Below are positions 1-7,014 of a stretch of 7,071 bases of DNA, one piece after another. Within the stretch, counting starts at the first letter, position 1, and every line of letters starts with the position of its first letter. A model generated the notes under the pieces. That model saw nothing but the letters and a program-made list of their open reading frames with translations, had not been told where the DNA came from and did no database searches. Source of the DNA: JAUVIB01 sp964424545 (GTDB taxonomy: Bacteria; Calditrichota; Calditrichia; Calditrichales; Calditrichaceae); NCBI GenBank assembly GCA_964424545.1, contig CAYRJN010000198.1, positions 1 to 7,071 of the forward strand, given 5' to 3'. The translations under genes and the position numbers were made by a program.

Positions 1-124
1 TGCAAATAATTATTTAAATTATCATTTCGATTCGTAAATTGGCGAAATAATATTCTCTATTTCATCGGCCGAATTCATAATGAATAATAAAAATTATAAC
101 CTAAAAGCTACTATAAATTATCCC

Positions 125-691
125 TCACTGCAAAGAATATTTTTTTAAAACCGTATATTGCGATCCATGGGGATCTAAGACGCTTTTAATTAATGAAAAA
201 TCTTTTACAGGGAACGAAGAGGAAGTAAAAGGGCGATTTTCAGTATAATCCCAGAAGCGTCCGAAATCTTCATCGAATTTAACTCGGCCGATGGTTAAGT
301 GCGCCGAAAAGGGACGCTTTTCCTTTTCAATGCCTACTCCTTGCAGTTTTATATCTATTGCTTTGAACAAATTGTGTAATGCGCTATGCGGCGTATCATT
401 GAGAGCAATCCAAACGACTCGCGGCCGTCGTTTGTTGGGAAACGCCCCGATTTTAGCGGCCTCTATGGAAAATAGGCCGTCCGTGTAATCAACGGTATCA
501 AGAGCGCTTTTGACGACCTCCGTAAGCGCAGGACTTCGTTCGCCGATAAATTTTAAGGTAATATGTAAATTATCCGTTTTAACCCATTTGATACCGCGCG
601 ATACTTTACGTAAGGCCTTGATATACTCTTCTATTTCATCTTTTAAGCGGAGAGGAAGTTCTATGGCCGTAAAGGTTCTGATTTTATCCAT
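125..691 (-). CDS. thpR: RNA 2',3'-cyclic phosphodiesterase (2H phosphoesterase, ThpR/LigT family)
   Basis: This 188-residue cytoplasmic protein carries both signature motifs of the 2H phosphoesterase superfamily: HITL at residues 43-46 and HLTI at 131-134. The two histidines and two threonines would line the active site. The start (KIRTFTAIELP) and the C-terminal segment (LIKSVLDPHGSQYTVL, about 167-182) match the usual layout of ThpR/LigT, and the length is normal for the family. Family members open RNA 2',3'-cyclic phosphates to 2'-phosphates and can ligate tRNA halves in vitro; their role in the cell is unclear. The start is supported by a strong GGAGG site at 700-704 on the minus strand, which lies inside the end of the upstream gene. 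The gene follows the secreted glycosidase-like gene after only 3 bases and probably shares its mRNA. No terminator is visible after its stop. The family call is secure; the physiological substrate is not known. Confidence 0.93.
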   Translation of the reverse strand: MDKIRTFTAIELPLRLKDEIEEYIKALRKVSRGIKWVKTDNLHITLKFIGERSPALTEVVKSALDTVDYTDGLFSIEAAKIGAFPNKRRPRVVWIALNDTPHSALHNLFKAIDIKLQGVGIEKEKRPFSAHLTIGRVKFDEDFGRFWDYTENRPFTSSSFPVKDFSLIKSVLDPHGSQYTVLKKYSLQ

Positions 692-694
692 TTA

Positions 695-3541
695 TTATTC
701 CTCCCAAGACTCAATAACGAAATAAGGCGTTTCGATTTGCGGATCGGGATAGACGGCGCCGTTATCATGGACGTCCAAAACTGCGAAATGATACATCAGA
801 CCGCGTGTCGTAAGCGGCACAGTGGCTTTGTAGCAGCCGGTTGTTGTTTTTTTCATTGAGATAGACTGCCAGTTAAGGTATGAAGGAAGCGCTTTATAAA
901 ATAATGTAATTGATTTTACGCCGGATTTATCTTTCGCTTCAATCGAAATAGCGACCGATTTATGTTGCTTATCTATGAATTGTTTATGATGGGAGAGCTT
1001 CGGCGCGCTGAAATCGGCGCTTATATCGATAGTTATCGGATTTTTTGCACCTTGCGGCGGATAAACAATTTCTTTGCCATCTAATTCGGTGCTCAGATAA
1101 TAGCGGATTTTGCCGGATTTCTTTGTACATGAACGATTAATGGCGCTGCGATAGAGGTGTAATCCCTGCTCATATTGCATAATTTTATGGCGGTATTTTT
1201 TCCCGCTGCCGCAGCGATAATGAAGAATAAGCTGCTGCTCGTCGTCGATATTGTTGAAAAGGCTTGCCGTAATCAATAGGTCTTCATTCGGTTTGCCGCG
1301 GCGCAGGGGCGTATGGCCGATACCGGAAAAAATGCCGTTTTCATTAGTATTGGATAATAATTTATTTACAAAATCGATGTCGGATTGAAGATAAACGAGC
1401 TGTCCGCCCCAGGTAAAATCATTGGTTCTCATTCGCAATTGATCGGAGAAAGGGCGGTAATAACTTTCGCTTAATGCCGACATACTGCGCCAGTTTTCAT
1501 AAGCGCATTCAAGGTATGTAAGCGCCGATTCCAATTTGCCGCGATCGCCGCTATGATAATAAAAATCCAGTTCCGTGGCCGCCATAAATTTTTCGCTGTA
1601 ATAGGCGGCCAAATCCGCTAATATCAGTGCATTTATGCGGTAATTATCATATTCGGCGTTTCCCGTTAATGATTGCAGCGATGGCGCGCTTAAAGCCGAA
1701 TGGATTTTCGTCGAAAGCTCGTCGAATCGCCTGCTTATTTGTAGGGGGGTGCGCCGTGTACAGCTTTGGCCGGCAAGTGACGTCTTAACATATTCATCGA
1801 TGCCCATATAACACGAGGAATCGAGCGGCGGAACCGCGATAAAACCGTTAACGCCTTTGTCGTATTTTGCGTTACCTGGTTTGTAGTGGTGGTCGATACC
1901 GTTACCGGTTTCAAATTCCGGCGCAAAAGCGCGATGATCAACGCCTACACAATGAGTTTGAAAAATAAAAGGAACGACCTCGGAAGAGTTGCTAATGACA
2001 GTCAAAACATCTTTTGCCGCATTTTTGCCGAAACGCTGCTCCAAATCGTATAAATAGATACGAGCGCCGGCATCCGGGTTATAGGATAATCGGCCCCATA
2101 AGCGGTTCCAAAGCCAATCGCGTTGAAAACCCCAGCGATAATAATCGTCGGCGCCGTCGTTGCGGGAAAAGTCCGTCCATGGAAAGTATGCCTGCATCGG
2201 CTCGATGGTGAATCCTTGGCCATGGGCGAAATGCAGAGTGTTTACGGTGCGTTTTACATATTGGGGATCGGCCCATTGGAATAAGCGATGTGTGCCGTTA
2301 AAACGGATTTGCCACAACAGCGTGAAATTTTGGGGCAAATTGCTATATTCTTCGTAAGAATAGCTTAGATGCCAAGGACGCAATCCGGCGCTAATGGCCT
2401 GATATGGAGGGCCGAAATGCTCGCCGTTATATTTAATTTCGAGATAAAGCCTGCCCGGGTAGTCGGTTGCCATTTTATCAATCAGACGGCGTGTGGTCAG
2501 CCAACTGCGACTGTAAAGCGGCATGCCTTTACGACCGGCATTTTGGATGCCCTTGATGAACGTGTCCCTAAAAAAATCCAATCGTTTCCCAGATTCGCCG
2601 ATGCGGAAACCGAAAACCCACAAGTCGGGCGTTTCCCTCAGAAACTTAGCGGTAACGTCGCGAATATAATCTTCAAGATCGCTTTCATTTAAACGTTGTA
2701 ATGCTATTTTAGGGTCGTCCCTAAATTGTCCCGGACGGGGTTGTCCGCCTATAAATGAGGTGAAATTATAATTCATCAGACCTGTTTTGATACCTCGGTC
2801 TTTAGCCATTCTTATAATTTCTTTGAACACATCCAGATTATGGTTGCATACCTCTTGAGATAAGCCCACTTGAGGAAATACATCCGATTTTACAAAATAG
2901 GCGAAAAAATTTAAGAAATCCGTATTATATAAATCGTAAACCGCATGAATATCGAGAAAATTAAATCGATTAAAAGATAGTTGGTCAAGATATTCTTTCC
3001 AAAAATCCATATCGTAAAACCATGAATTTTTATCCCATAAAGCTTGCGTATGCAAAAACGGATTTACGCCTCGGATTTTTACAAAAGGCGTTTCGGTTTT
3101 CTTTTTAATCAACTTAGGGAAATCATTCATTGAGCCGCGCCAGCGGATTTGTTCCACAAGATCGTAAAGGCCGTACATAGCGCCGATTTCATCGCTGCCG
3201 AAAATATAAATTTTATTGCCTTTTATGCGCAAAATATAAGATTCTTGTTTATGCGGAACGGAAAAGCCGAGTTTAAAAGCCTGCTCTTTATTAAGGTAGT
3301 TCTCAATATTCCCCACATAAACGGCTCGGCCTTTTTGCGGAGGGTAATCTTTTCGGATTATACGTTTTAGGGTATAATTATATTTACTTAGTTCTGTTTC
3401 CAAGAGGTTTACGGCGTGTTTCACCGGCGGTGCAACGTTATTTCGCATCAAAACCGATATACTGTTATCTGCGGATAGAATATCAAGATTCAGCAATAAA
3501 AATAGGGCCAAAGCGCTTAATATTTGTTTACTGTATCGCAT
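695..3541 (-). CDS. Secreted GH67-like (alpha-glucuronidase-related) putative glycoside hydrolase, 948 aa
   Basis: An intact 948-residue protein. Residues 1-24 form a type I signal peptide: basic start (R2, K5), hydrophobic stretch 7-22 and probable cleavage after LSA (24|25), so it is exported. Residues about 27-135 resemble the small alpha/beta domain that precedes the barrel in GH67 and GH20 enzymes, with ESYILRI then IYIFGSDEIGAMYGLYDL. Residues about 150-490 look like a TIM barrel, with strand-like segments NRFNFLDIH, FGFRIGESG, YLEIKYNGEH and GFTIEP. Candidate catalytic acids are E316, E368, E374 and E447. WLWNRLWGRLSYNPD (476-490) recalls the barrel end of GH67. About 600-735 is probably helical, and 740-845 probably beta. 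Residues 848-945 look like an Ig/Fn3-type domain (DKSGVKSITLFYK...YHFAVLDVHDNGA). The start is backed by the signal peptide and an AAGGAA site (3546-3551). Uronic-acid or plant-glycan hydrolysis is inferred; it could be an unclassified GH family or a non-enzymatic relative. Confidence 0.82.
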   Translation of the reverse strand: MRYSKQILSALALFLLLNLDILSADNSISVLMRNNVAPPVKHAVNLLETELSKYNYTLKRIIRKDYPPQKGRAVYVGNIENYLNKEQAFKLGFSVPHKQESYILRIKGNKIYIFGSDEIGAMYGLYDLVEQIRWRGSMNDFPKLIKKKTETPFVKIRGVNPFLHTQALWDKNSWFYDMDFWKEYLDQLSFNRFNFLDIHAVYDLYNTDFLNFFAYFVKSDVFPQVGLSQEVCNHNLDVFKEIIRMAKDRGIKTGLMNYNFTSFIGGQPRPGQFRDDPKIALQRLNESDLEDYIRDVTAKFLRETPDLWVFGFRIGESGKRLDFFRDTFIKGIQNAGRKGMPLYSRSWLTTRRLIDKMATDYPGRLYLEIKYNGEHFGPPYQAISAGLRPWHLSYSYEEYSNLPQNFTLLWQIRFNGTHRLFQWADPQYVKRTVNTLHFAHGQGFTIEPMQAYFPWTDFSRNDGADDYYRWGFQRDWLWNRLWGRLSYNPDAGARIYLYDLEQRFGKNAAKDVLTVISNSSEVVPFIFQTHCVGVDHRAFAPEFETGNGIDHHYKPGNAKYDKGVNGFIAVPPLDSSCYMGIDEYVKTSLAGQSCTRRTPLQISRRFDELSTKIHSALSAPSLQSLTGNAEYDNYRINALILADLAAYYSEKFMAATELDFYYHSGDRGKLESALTYLECAYENWRSMSALSESYYRPFSDQLRMRTNDFTWGGQLVYLQSDIDFVNKLLSNTNENGIFSGIGHTPLRRGKPNEDLLITASLFNNIDDEQQLILHYRCGSGKKYRHKIMQYEQGLHLYRSAINRSCTKKSGKIRYYLSTELDGKEIVYPPQGAKNPITIDISADFSAPKLSHHKQFIDKQHKSVAISIEAKDKSGVKSITLFYKALPSYLNWQSISMKKTTTGCYKATVPLTTRGLMYHFAVLDVHDNGAVYPDPQIETPYFVIESWEE
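700..704 (-). promoter_or_regulatory. Ribosome-binding site of thpR inside the upstream gene
   Basis: Read on the minus strand this is GGAGG, 8 bases before the thpR ATG at 691. It lies within the last sense codons (Trp-Glu-Glu) of the 948-residue gene, whose TAA stop is at 697-695. Ribosomes ending the first gene would stop directly over the start of the second, which favours translational coupling. It also fixes the thpR start. Confidence 0.8.
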
Positions 3542-3890
3542 CGATTTCCTTAGCGGCTATAAATAAAAGAATAATTCTTAAAGTTAATGGATTTTAGCTT
3601 TTAAATCAAAAAAGAAAGTCAAGTCATACCTTATACAGTCAAGTTGGGTAAAGTATTAATGTTATTTAGATTAAAATAAAAATATTGTTAATTATAATTA
3701 TAACTATGAATAATATATTTTTAGAAAATTTACTGAGAAATTTATGGTTTATTATTTTAGGATCATTATGCATAAATTCACCCAAAATATAGATTAAGTC
3801 CGTAATTTTGTGTAAAAAGAGAAAAAAAGTGAAAATTTGCCACATCCTTCCTAACTTAGAAAAAAAAGAATAAAAAAGAAAGGAAAGAGC
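3542..3890. other. AT-rich spacer with no recognised gene; small repeats only
   Basis: This 349-base stretch separates the minus-strand glycosidase gene from the transposase remnant. It holds an AAGGAA ribosome-binding site for the glycosidase gene (3546-3551, minus strand), a direct repeat AGTCAAGT (3617-3624 and 3637-3644), a 12-bp AT palindrome (3692-3703) with TATAAT hexamers on both strands, and a purine-rich run from about 3813 to 3890. None of the TATAAT hexamers has a good -35 box at 16-18 bases, so I do not call a promoter, although the glycosidase promoter should lie here. The long open minus-strand frame at 3666-4019 appears to be a compositional artefact. Confidence 0.6.
3617..3644. 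repeat. 8-bp direct repeat AGTCAAGT, 20-bp period
   Basis: AGTCAAGT occurs at 3617-3624 and again at 3637-3644. The 20-bp start-to-start distance is close to two helical turns, so both copies would face the same side of the DNA, as in tandem activator sites. They lie 76-103 bases upstream of the glycosidase start codon. A chance repeat in a biased spacer is a real alternative, and no regulator gene is present in the window. Confidence 0.3.
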
Positions 3891-4199
3891 ATGGCAAAAG
3901 GAAAGCATAAAGATAGTGGAATAGTAAAAGAAACAACCTACATGTTTTTTGAATATCGGCTCGGTCGTCATAAGCGATTTCCCATCGAGACCTTGTCTCA
4001 ATTTAGCGGCGCCGTGCAAACAGACGGCTATGTAGGCTATAATGAAGTTATCAAGCGATCGGATATCATTGGCTTAGCCTGTTTCGCGCATGCCCGTAGA
4101 AAGTTTAAGCGTGCATTAAGCAACGACAAGAAACATGCAAGCTGGTTTCTAAAGTGCATTAAATACCTGTATGTGGTTGTGTCATCTTTATATTTTTAA
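3891..4199 (+). pseudogene. IS66-family transposase fragment (decayed)
   Basis: A 102-residue open frame whose middle matches the catalytic core of IS66 transposases: FEYRLGRHKRFP, then QTDGYVGYNEV at about 43-53 (its D45 would be the second acid of the DDE triad), then CFAHARRKF at about 64-72. IKYLY (90-94, ending at 4172) fits the conserved segment just before the usual IE, after which the similarity ends in an unrelated tail. Full IS66 transposases are around 500 residues. The N-terminal helix-turn-helix and zinc-finger regions, the first D and the final E are absent, so this cannot be active. The YMFFEY junction seems to lack several residues usually found between the YMWV-like strand and the FEY strand, suggesting an internal deletion. 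An AGGAAAG precedes the ATG, so a short peptide could be made, but I regard this as a remnant. No tnpB, tnpA or terminal inverted repeats are recognisable nearby. Confidence 0.82.
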
Positions 4200-4243
4200 T
4201 AATTATGATGCAGCACATACTTATTTGTAGAGAATAGTGAAGA

Positions 4244-4264
4244 TTTGTAAATTAGAATTACAAA
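4244..4264. promoter_or_regulatory. Inverted repeat, candidate operator of the aldehyde dehydrogenase operon
   Basis: TTTGTAA at 4244-4250 and TTACAAA at 4258-4264 are perfect reverse complements separated by 7 bases, giving a 21-bp dyad centred on 4254. This geometry is typical of sites for dimeric helix-turn-helix regulators. The spacer overlaps TAGAAT (4253-4258), which could be a -10 box, but no good -35 box stands at the normal distance. It is about 110 bases upstream of the aldehyde dehydrogenase start. It is AT-rich and could be chance; no regulator gene is in the window. Confidence 0.35.
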
Positions 4265-4363
4265 ATATCAGAAAGAAAACCCGGATTTATTCTCTTATGG
4301 TAGTTAACCTGATATTAAAACGCAATAAATGAAATTGTTTGACCTTATGATGTAAACCAAATA

Positions 4364-4370
4364 GAAGGAA
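4364..4370 (+). promoter_or_regulatory. Ribosome-binding site of the aldehyde dehydrogenase gene
   Basis: GAAGGAA ends 6 bases before the ATG at 4377. It is the only good site near the start of this reading frame and supports that start codon. Confidence 0.7.
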
Positions 4371-4376
4371 AATTTT

Positions 4377-5861
4377 ATGGAAAATCTAAATGTTGGTCTG
4401 ATAATTAATGGAAGAGAGATTACCGAAAGCAATGGGGAATCCATAAATGTGATTAATCCGGCAACAGGCGAAATAATCGCTATGGAATTATGCTGCGATG
4501 AAAAATGTCTGAATGACTTGGTAAAAAACAGCAAAGTGGCTTTTTATTCACCTGAATGGCAGAATCTCTCAGCCGAGGCGCGGGGAAAGCTGCTTTTGAA
4601 ATTAGCCGATTTAATTGAAAAGAATGCTGAGAAACTAATAAAATTGGAATTATTGGATACAGGCAAACCCATATCACAGCTACGCAATGGTGAAATTCCT
4701 TTAACGGCGTCAATAATTCGTTTTTACGCGGGAGCGGCGGATAAAATCGAAGGAAAAGTAAAATCAACCGATGGCGGAGCGTTTCATTTAACAACGTATG
4801 AACCGTACGGCGTGGTTTTGGGGATACTGCCGTGGAATTATCCGCTGGTAAATGCCGCCATGAAAGTTGCTCCGGCGTTGGCGGCAGGAAATGCCATCAT
4901 TGTAAAACCGTCAGTTGACACACCGCTCTCTACGGTTGAATTTGGGAAATTATGCATTGAGGCCGGTATACCTGCGGGTATTGTGAATATCGCTTTAGGA
5001 TCCGGTTCAAAAACAGGACAGGCGCTGGTGGAACATCCAGAGGTAAAAAAGATATCTTTTACGGGATCAACTTCCGTTGGACAAAGTATTCAGAAAACAG
5101 CTGCAGATCAGATGAAAGCGGTTAATTTGGAATTGGGCGGTAAAAATTCCATAATTGTTTTCGCCGATGCCGATTTGGAAAGAGCGGCGGATGCCACTAT
5201 AATGAGCGCTTTTGTAAACGCCGGACAGTTATGCGTATCTTGTTCGCGGGTATTGGTAGAAGAGAGTATTGCCGATACCTTTTCCGATTTGTTAAAAGAA
5301 AAATTAGATAGAGTAAAAGTAGGTAATCCACAGGATGAAGATACGCTCGTCGGGCCGATGATAACCAAATCGCAATATGATACAGCCTTGGAATTCATGA
5401 TGGATTCACCCAAAGAAGGCTGCCAGGTTCTTGCCGGTGGAGCGCCGTTAAAACTAAATGGGGATTTAAAAGACGGATATTGGTTACAGCCGACTATATT
5501 AAAAAATGTAACTCCGGATATGAAGGTGGCGCAAGAGGAGATATTCGGTCCGGTATTAAGTATTATAAAATTCAAGGACGAATCCGAAGCGGTAAAAATA
5601 TCCAATAGCGTAATGTATGGACTCTCCGGTTCGGTGTGGACAAGTAACAGCAGCCGCTCCTTGAGGATGATTAAAGCACTGAAAACAGGTATTATATGGA
5701 TAAATACCATGCTTATCGGTTATCCGCAAATCCCGGTGCCGCCGCATAAAATGAGTGGTACGGGTGTAGAACTCGGCATGGAAGGTTTAATGAAATATTG
5801 TGTACAAAAAAGTGCCGTTATAGCCTATGATGATGAGGCGCCGGCAGGATGGGGATTATGA
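4377..5861 (+). CDS. NAD(P)-dependent aldehyde dehydrogenase (ALDH superfamily)
   Basis: A full-length cytoplasmic enzyme of 494 residues, normal for the family, that would oxidise an aldehyde to a carboxylate with NAD(P)+. Cofactor-binding landmarks are PWNYP (152-156, with N154 as oxyanion residue), IIVKPS (174-179) and FTGSTSVG (228-235). The general base is E252 in LELGGKNS, the nucleophile is C286 in NAGQLC, and EEIFGP (387-392) supplies the glutamate that contacts the nicotinamide ribose. The overall pattern resembles betaine-aldehyde / gamma-aminobutyraldehyde dehydrogenases, but substrate cannot be assigned. The usual C-terminal PFGGxKxSG is replaced by VPPHKMSG (453-460), which may mark a subfamily. 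The start is set by GAAGGAA at 4364-4370. The stop overlaps the next start as ATGA (5858-5861), so the two are co-translated. With a D-threonine-aldolase-like partner, an aldehyde released from a hydroxy-amino acid is a reasonable inferred substrate. Confidence 0.93.
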   Translation: MENLNVGLIINGREITESNGESINVINPATGEIIAMELCCDEKCLNDLVKNSKVAFYSPEWQNLSAEARGKLLLKLADLIEKNAEKLIKLELLDTGKPISQLRNGEIPLTASIIRFYAGAADKIEGKVKSTDGGAFHLTTYEPYGVVLGILPWNYPLVNAAMKVAPALAAGNAIIVKPSVDTPLSTVEFGKLCIEAGIPAGIVNIALGSGSKTGQALVEHPEVKKISFTGSTSVGQSIQKTAADQMKAVNLELGGKNSIIVFADADLERAADATIMSAFVNAGQLCVSCSRVLVEESIADTFSDLLKEKLDRVKVGNPQDEDTLVGPMITKSQYDTALEFMMDSPKEGCQVLAGGAPLKLNGDLKDGYWLQPTILKNVTPDMKVAQEEIFGPVLSIIKFKDESEAVKISNSVMYGLSGSVWTSNSSRSLRMIKALKTGIIWINTMLIGYPQIPVPPHKMSGTGVELGMEGLMKYCVQKSAVIAYDDEAPAGWGL

Positions 5862-6946
5862 TAAGTAAAAAGGAGTGGGTGGGTAAATCCGTCTATGAAT
5901 TGACAACCCCTTGTATCATTGCGGAAGAAGATGTGCTTGAAAGAAATCTGAAAGTATTATCGGATTATTTTACTGGGAAAATATGCAATCTGCGTCCTCA
6001 TTTTAAATCTCATAAATGTGTAACTTTGGCTAAAAAACAGCTCGAATTGACCAATACGGCAGGAATCACCTGCGCTAAATTATCGGAAGCGGAACAGTTG
6101 GTAGCGGGCGGTGTGAAAGATGTATTGATTGCTAATCAGGTTGTCGGAAAAGATAAAACGGCTCGTATTGCCGAAATGAATAAAAATGCTAAAGTGCGGA
6201 TTGCCGTCGATTCAAAAACCGGTATTAAGCAGCTGAATGAGGCGGCTGTAAATGCAAATGTAAAGATTGGCGTTTTGATAGAAGTGGATATTGGTATGAA
6301 TCGAGGCGGCGTTTTACCCGGAGAACCGGTTTATGAACTTGCCGAATTGATCTCATCTTATCCCAATCTACGCCTGGACGGATTGCAGAGTTATGAAGGG
6401 CATATTGTTACTCTTCCTGATTTTGATGACCGTAAAAACCAGGTTGAAAAGGCGATGGCGCCCCTGATTGAAACGCGCAGGAAACTGGAAGAAATGGGCT
6501 ATAATATTTTTATATCATCCGGCGGTACGGGAACCTATGATATTACGGGCAATATAGAAGGAATTGATGAACTGCAATGCGGCAGCTATGCCTTAATGGA
6601 TTCGGTATATAAAAAGATACGGCCTGAATTTGACTATGCGCGTTATGTATTGGTTACGGTTATTTCAAAAAGAGAAAGTGTTATCAGCACGGACGTAGGT
6701 CTGAAAGGCATGGGTTCGGAATATGGCATGCCTGAAGTTGTTGGATATCCGCAGGCAAAACCCTTATACGTTGCCGAAGAACATGCAGTCTTTGATAATA
6801 TGGCCGAGGTACAAATCGGCGATAAATTAAAATTAATCCCTCCGCACGGTTGTACGACTAACAATTTGCATTCTTATATGTGGATTGCAGAGAATGATAT
6901 TATAAAAGATGTGTGGCCGATAGAAGGCCGCGGCTGTATTGTGTAA
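5858..6946 (+). CDS. D-threonine aldolase / D-serine dehydratase-like PLP enzyme (DSD1 family, alanine racemase fold)
   Basis: A 362-residue enzyme of the fold-type III PLP family that includes D-threonine aldolase, 3-hydroxy-D-aspartate aldolase and eukaryotic-type D-serine dehydratase. Visible landmarks are RPHFKSHK (46-53, with K50 the expected PLP lysine), IEVDIGMNRGG (141-151), the SYEGH segment, the phosphate-binding SSGGTGTYD (220-228), AEEHA (306-310) and PPHGCTTNN (328-336), where H330 and C332 match the metal-binding pair of the family. All key residues are present and the length is normal. Members cleave or dehydrate beta-hydroxy-D-amino acids. I choose ATG 5858, which overlaps the upstream stop as ATGA and has AGGA 8 bases before it; ATG 5849, adding MGI, is the alternative. 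The coupling to an aldehyde dehydrogenase favours an aldolase that releases glycine and an aldehyde, but dehydratase activity is not excluded. Confidence 0.9.
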   Translation: MISKKEWVGKSVYELTTPCIIAEEDVLERNLKVLSDYFTGKICNLRPHFKSHKCVTLAKKQLELTNTAGITCAKLSEAEQLVAGGVKDVLIANQVVGKDKTARIAEMNKNAKVRIAVDSKTGIKQLNEAAVNANVKIGVLIEVDIGMNRGGVLPGEPVYELAELISSYPNLRLDGLQSYEGHIVTLPDFDDRKNQVEKAMAPLIETRRKLEEMGYNIFISSGGTGTYDITGNIEGIDELQCGSYALMDSVYKKIRPEFDYARYVLVTVISKRESVISTDVGLKGMGSEYGMPEVVGYPQAKPLYVAEEHAVFDNMAEVQIGDKLKLIPPHGCTTNNLHSYMWIAENDIIKDVWPIEGRGCIV

Positions 6947-7002
6947 GGTAGGTTTTAACGATTTTTATAGGGATTTGCCAAGTTAGATTAAGAATAATTA
7001 TC

Positions 7003-7007
7003 AGGAG
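7003..7007 (+). promoter_or_regulatory. Ribosome-binding site of the truncated right-edge gene
   Basis: AGGAG at 7003-7007 lies 7 bases before the ATG at 7015 but only 1 base before the in-frame ATG at 7009. It therefore favours 7015 as the start. Confidence 0.6.
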
Positions 7008-7014
7008 AATGGAA

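Noticed and set aside
22..78. 18-codon minus-strand open frame near the left edge
   Set aside because: It is very short, shows no clear ribosome-binding site and is flanked by stops, so it is probably chance in an AT-rich spacer.
1..124. Possible terminator or partial gene after thpR
   Set aside because: I found no GC-rich hairpin followed by a T run on the minus strand and no sustained open frame.
2369..2692. 107-residue plus-strand open frame inside the glycosidase gene
   Set aside because: It is antisense to the conserved barrel region and has no recognisable motif or ribosome-binding site.
3666..4019. 117-residue minus-strand open frame, phenylalanine-rich and hydrophobic
   Set aside because: It is antisense to the purine-rich tract and the IS66 fragment, which explains its Phe/Leu/Tyr content. 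It has no recognisable domain and no protein-like organisation.
4339..4344. TTGACC as a -35 box for the aldehyde dehydrogenase gene
   Set aside because: A -10 box 17 bases downstream would fall on the ribosome-binding site, leaving no room for a leader.
5108..5710. 200-residue minus-strand open frame inside the aldehyde dehydrogenase gene
   Set aside because: It is fully antisense to a clearly conserved gene with intact motifs, and its own translation resembles no family I know.
6947..7002. Terminator between the PLP enzyme and the last gene
   Set aside because: The T-rich stretch near 6954-6967 has no stable stem before it, so readthrough into the last gene is more likely.
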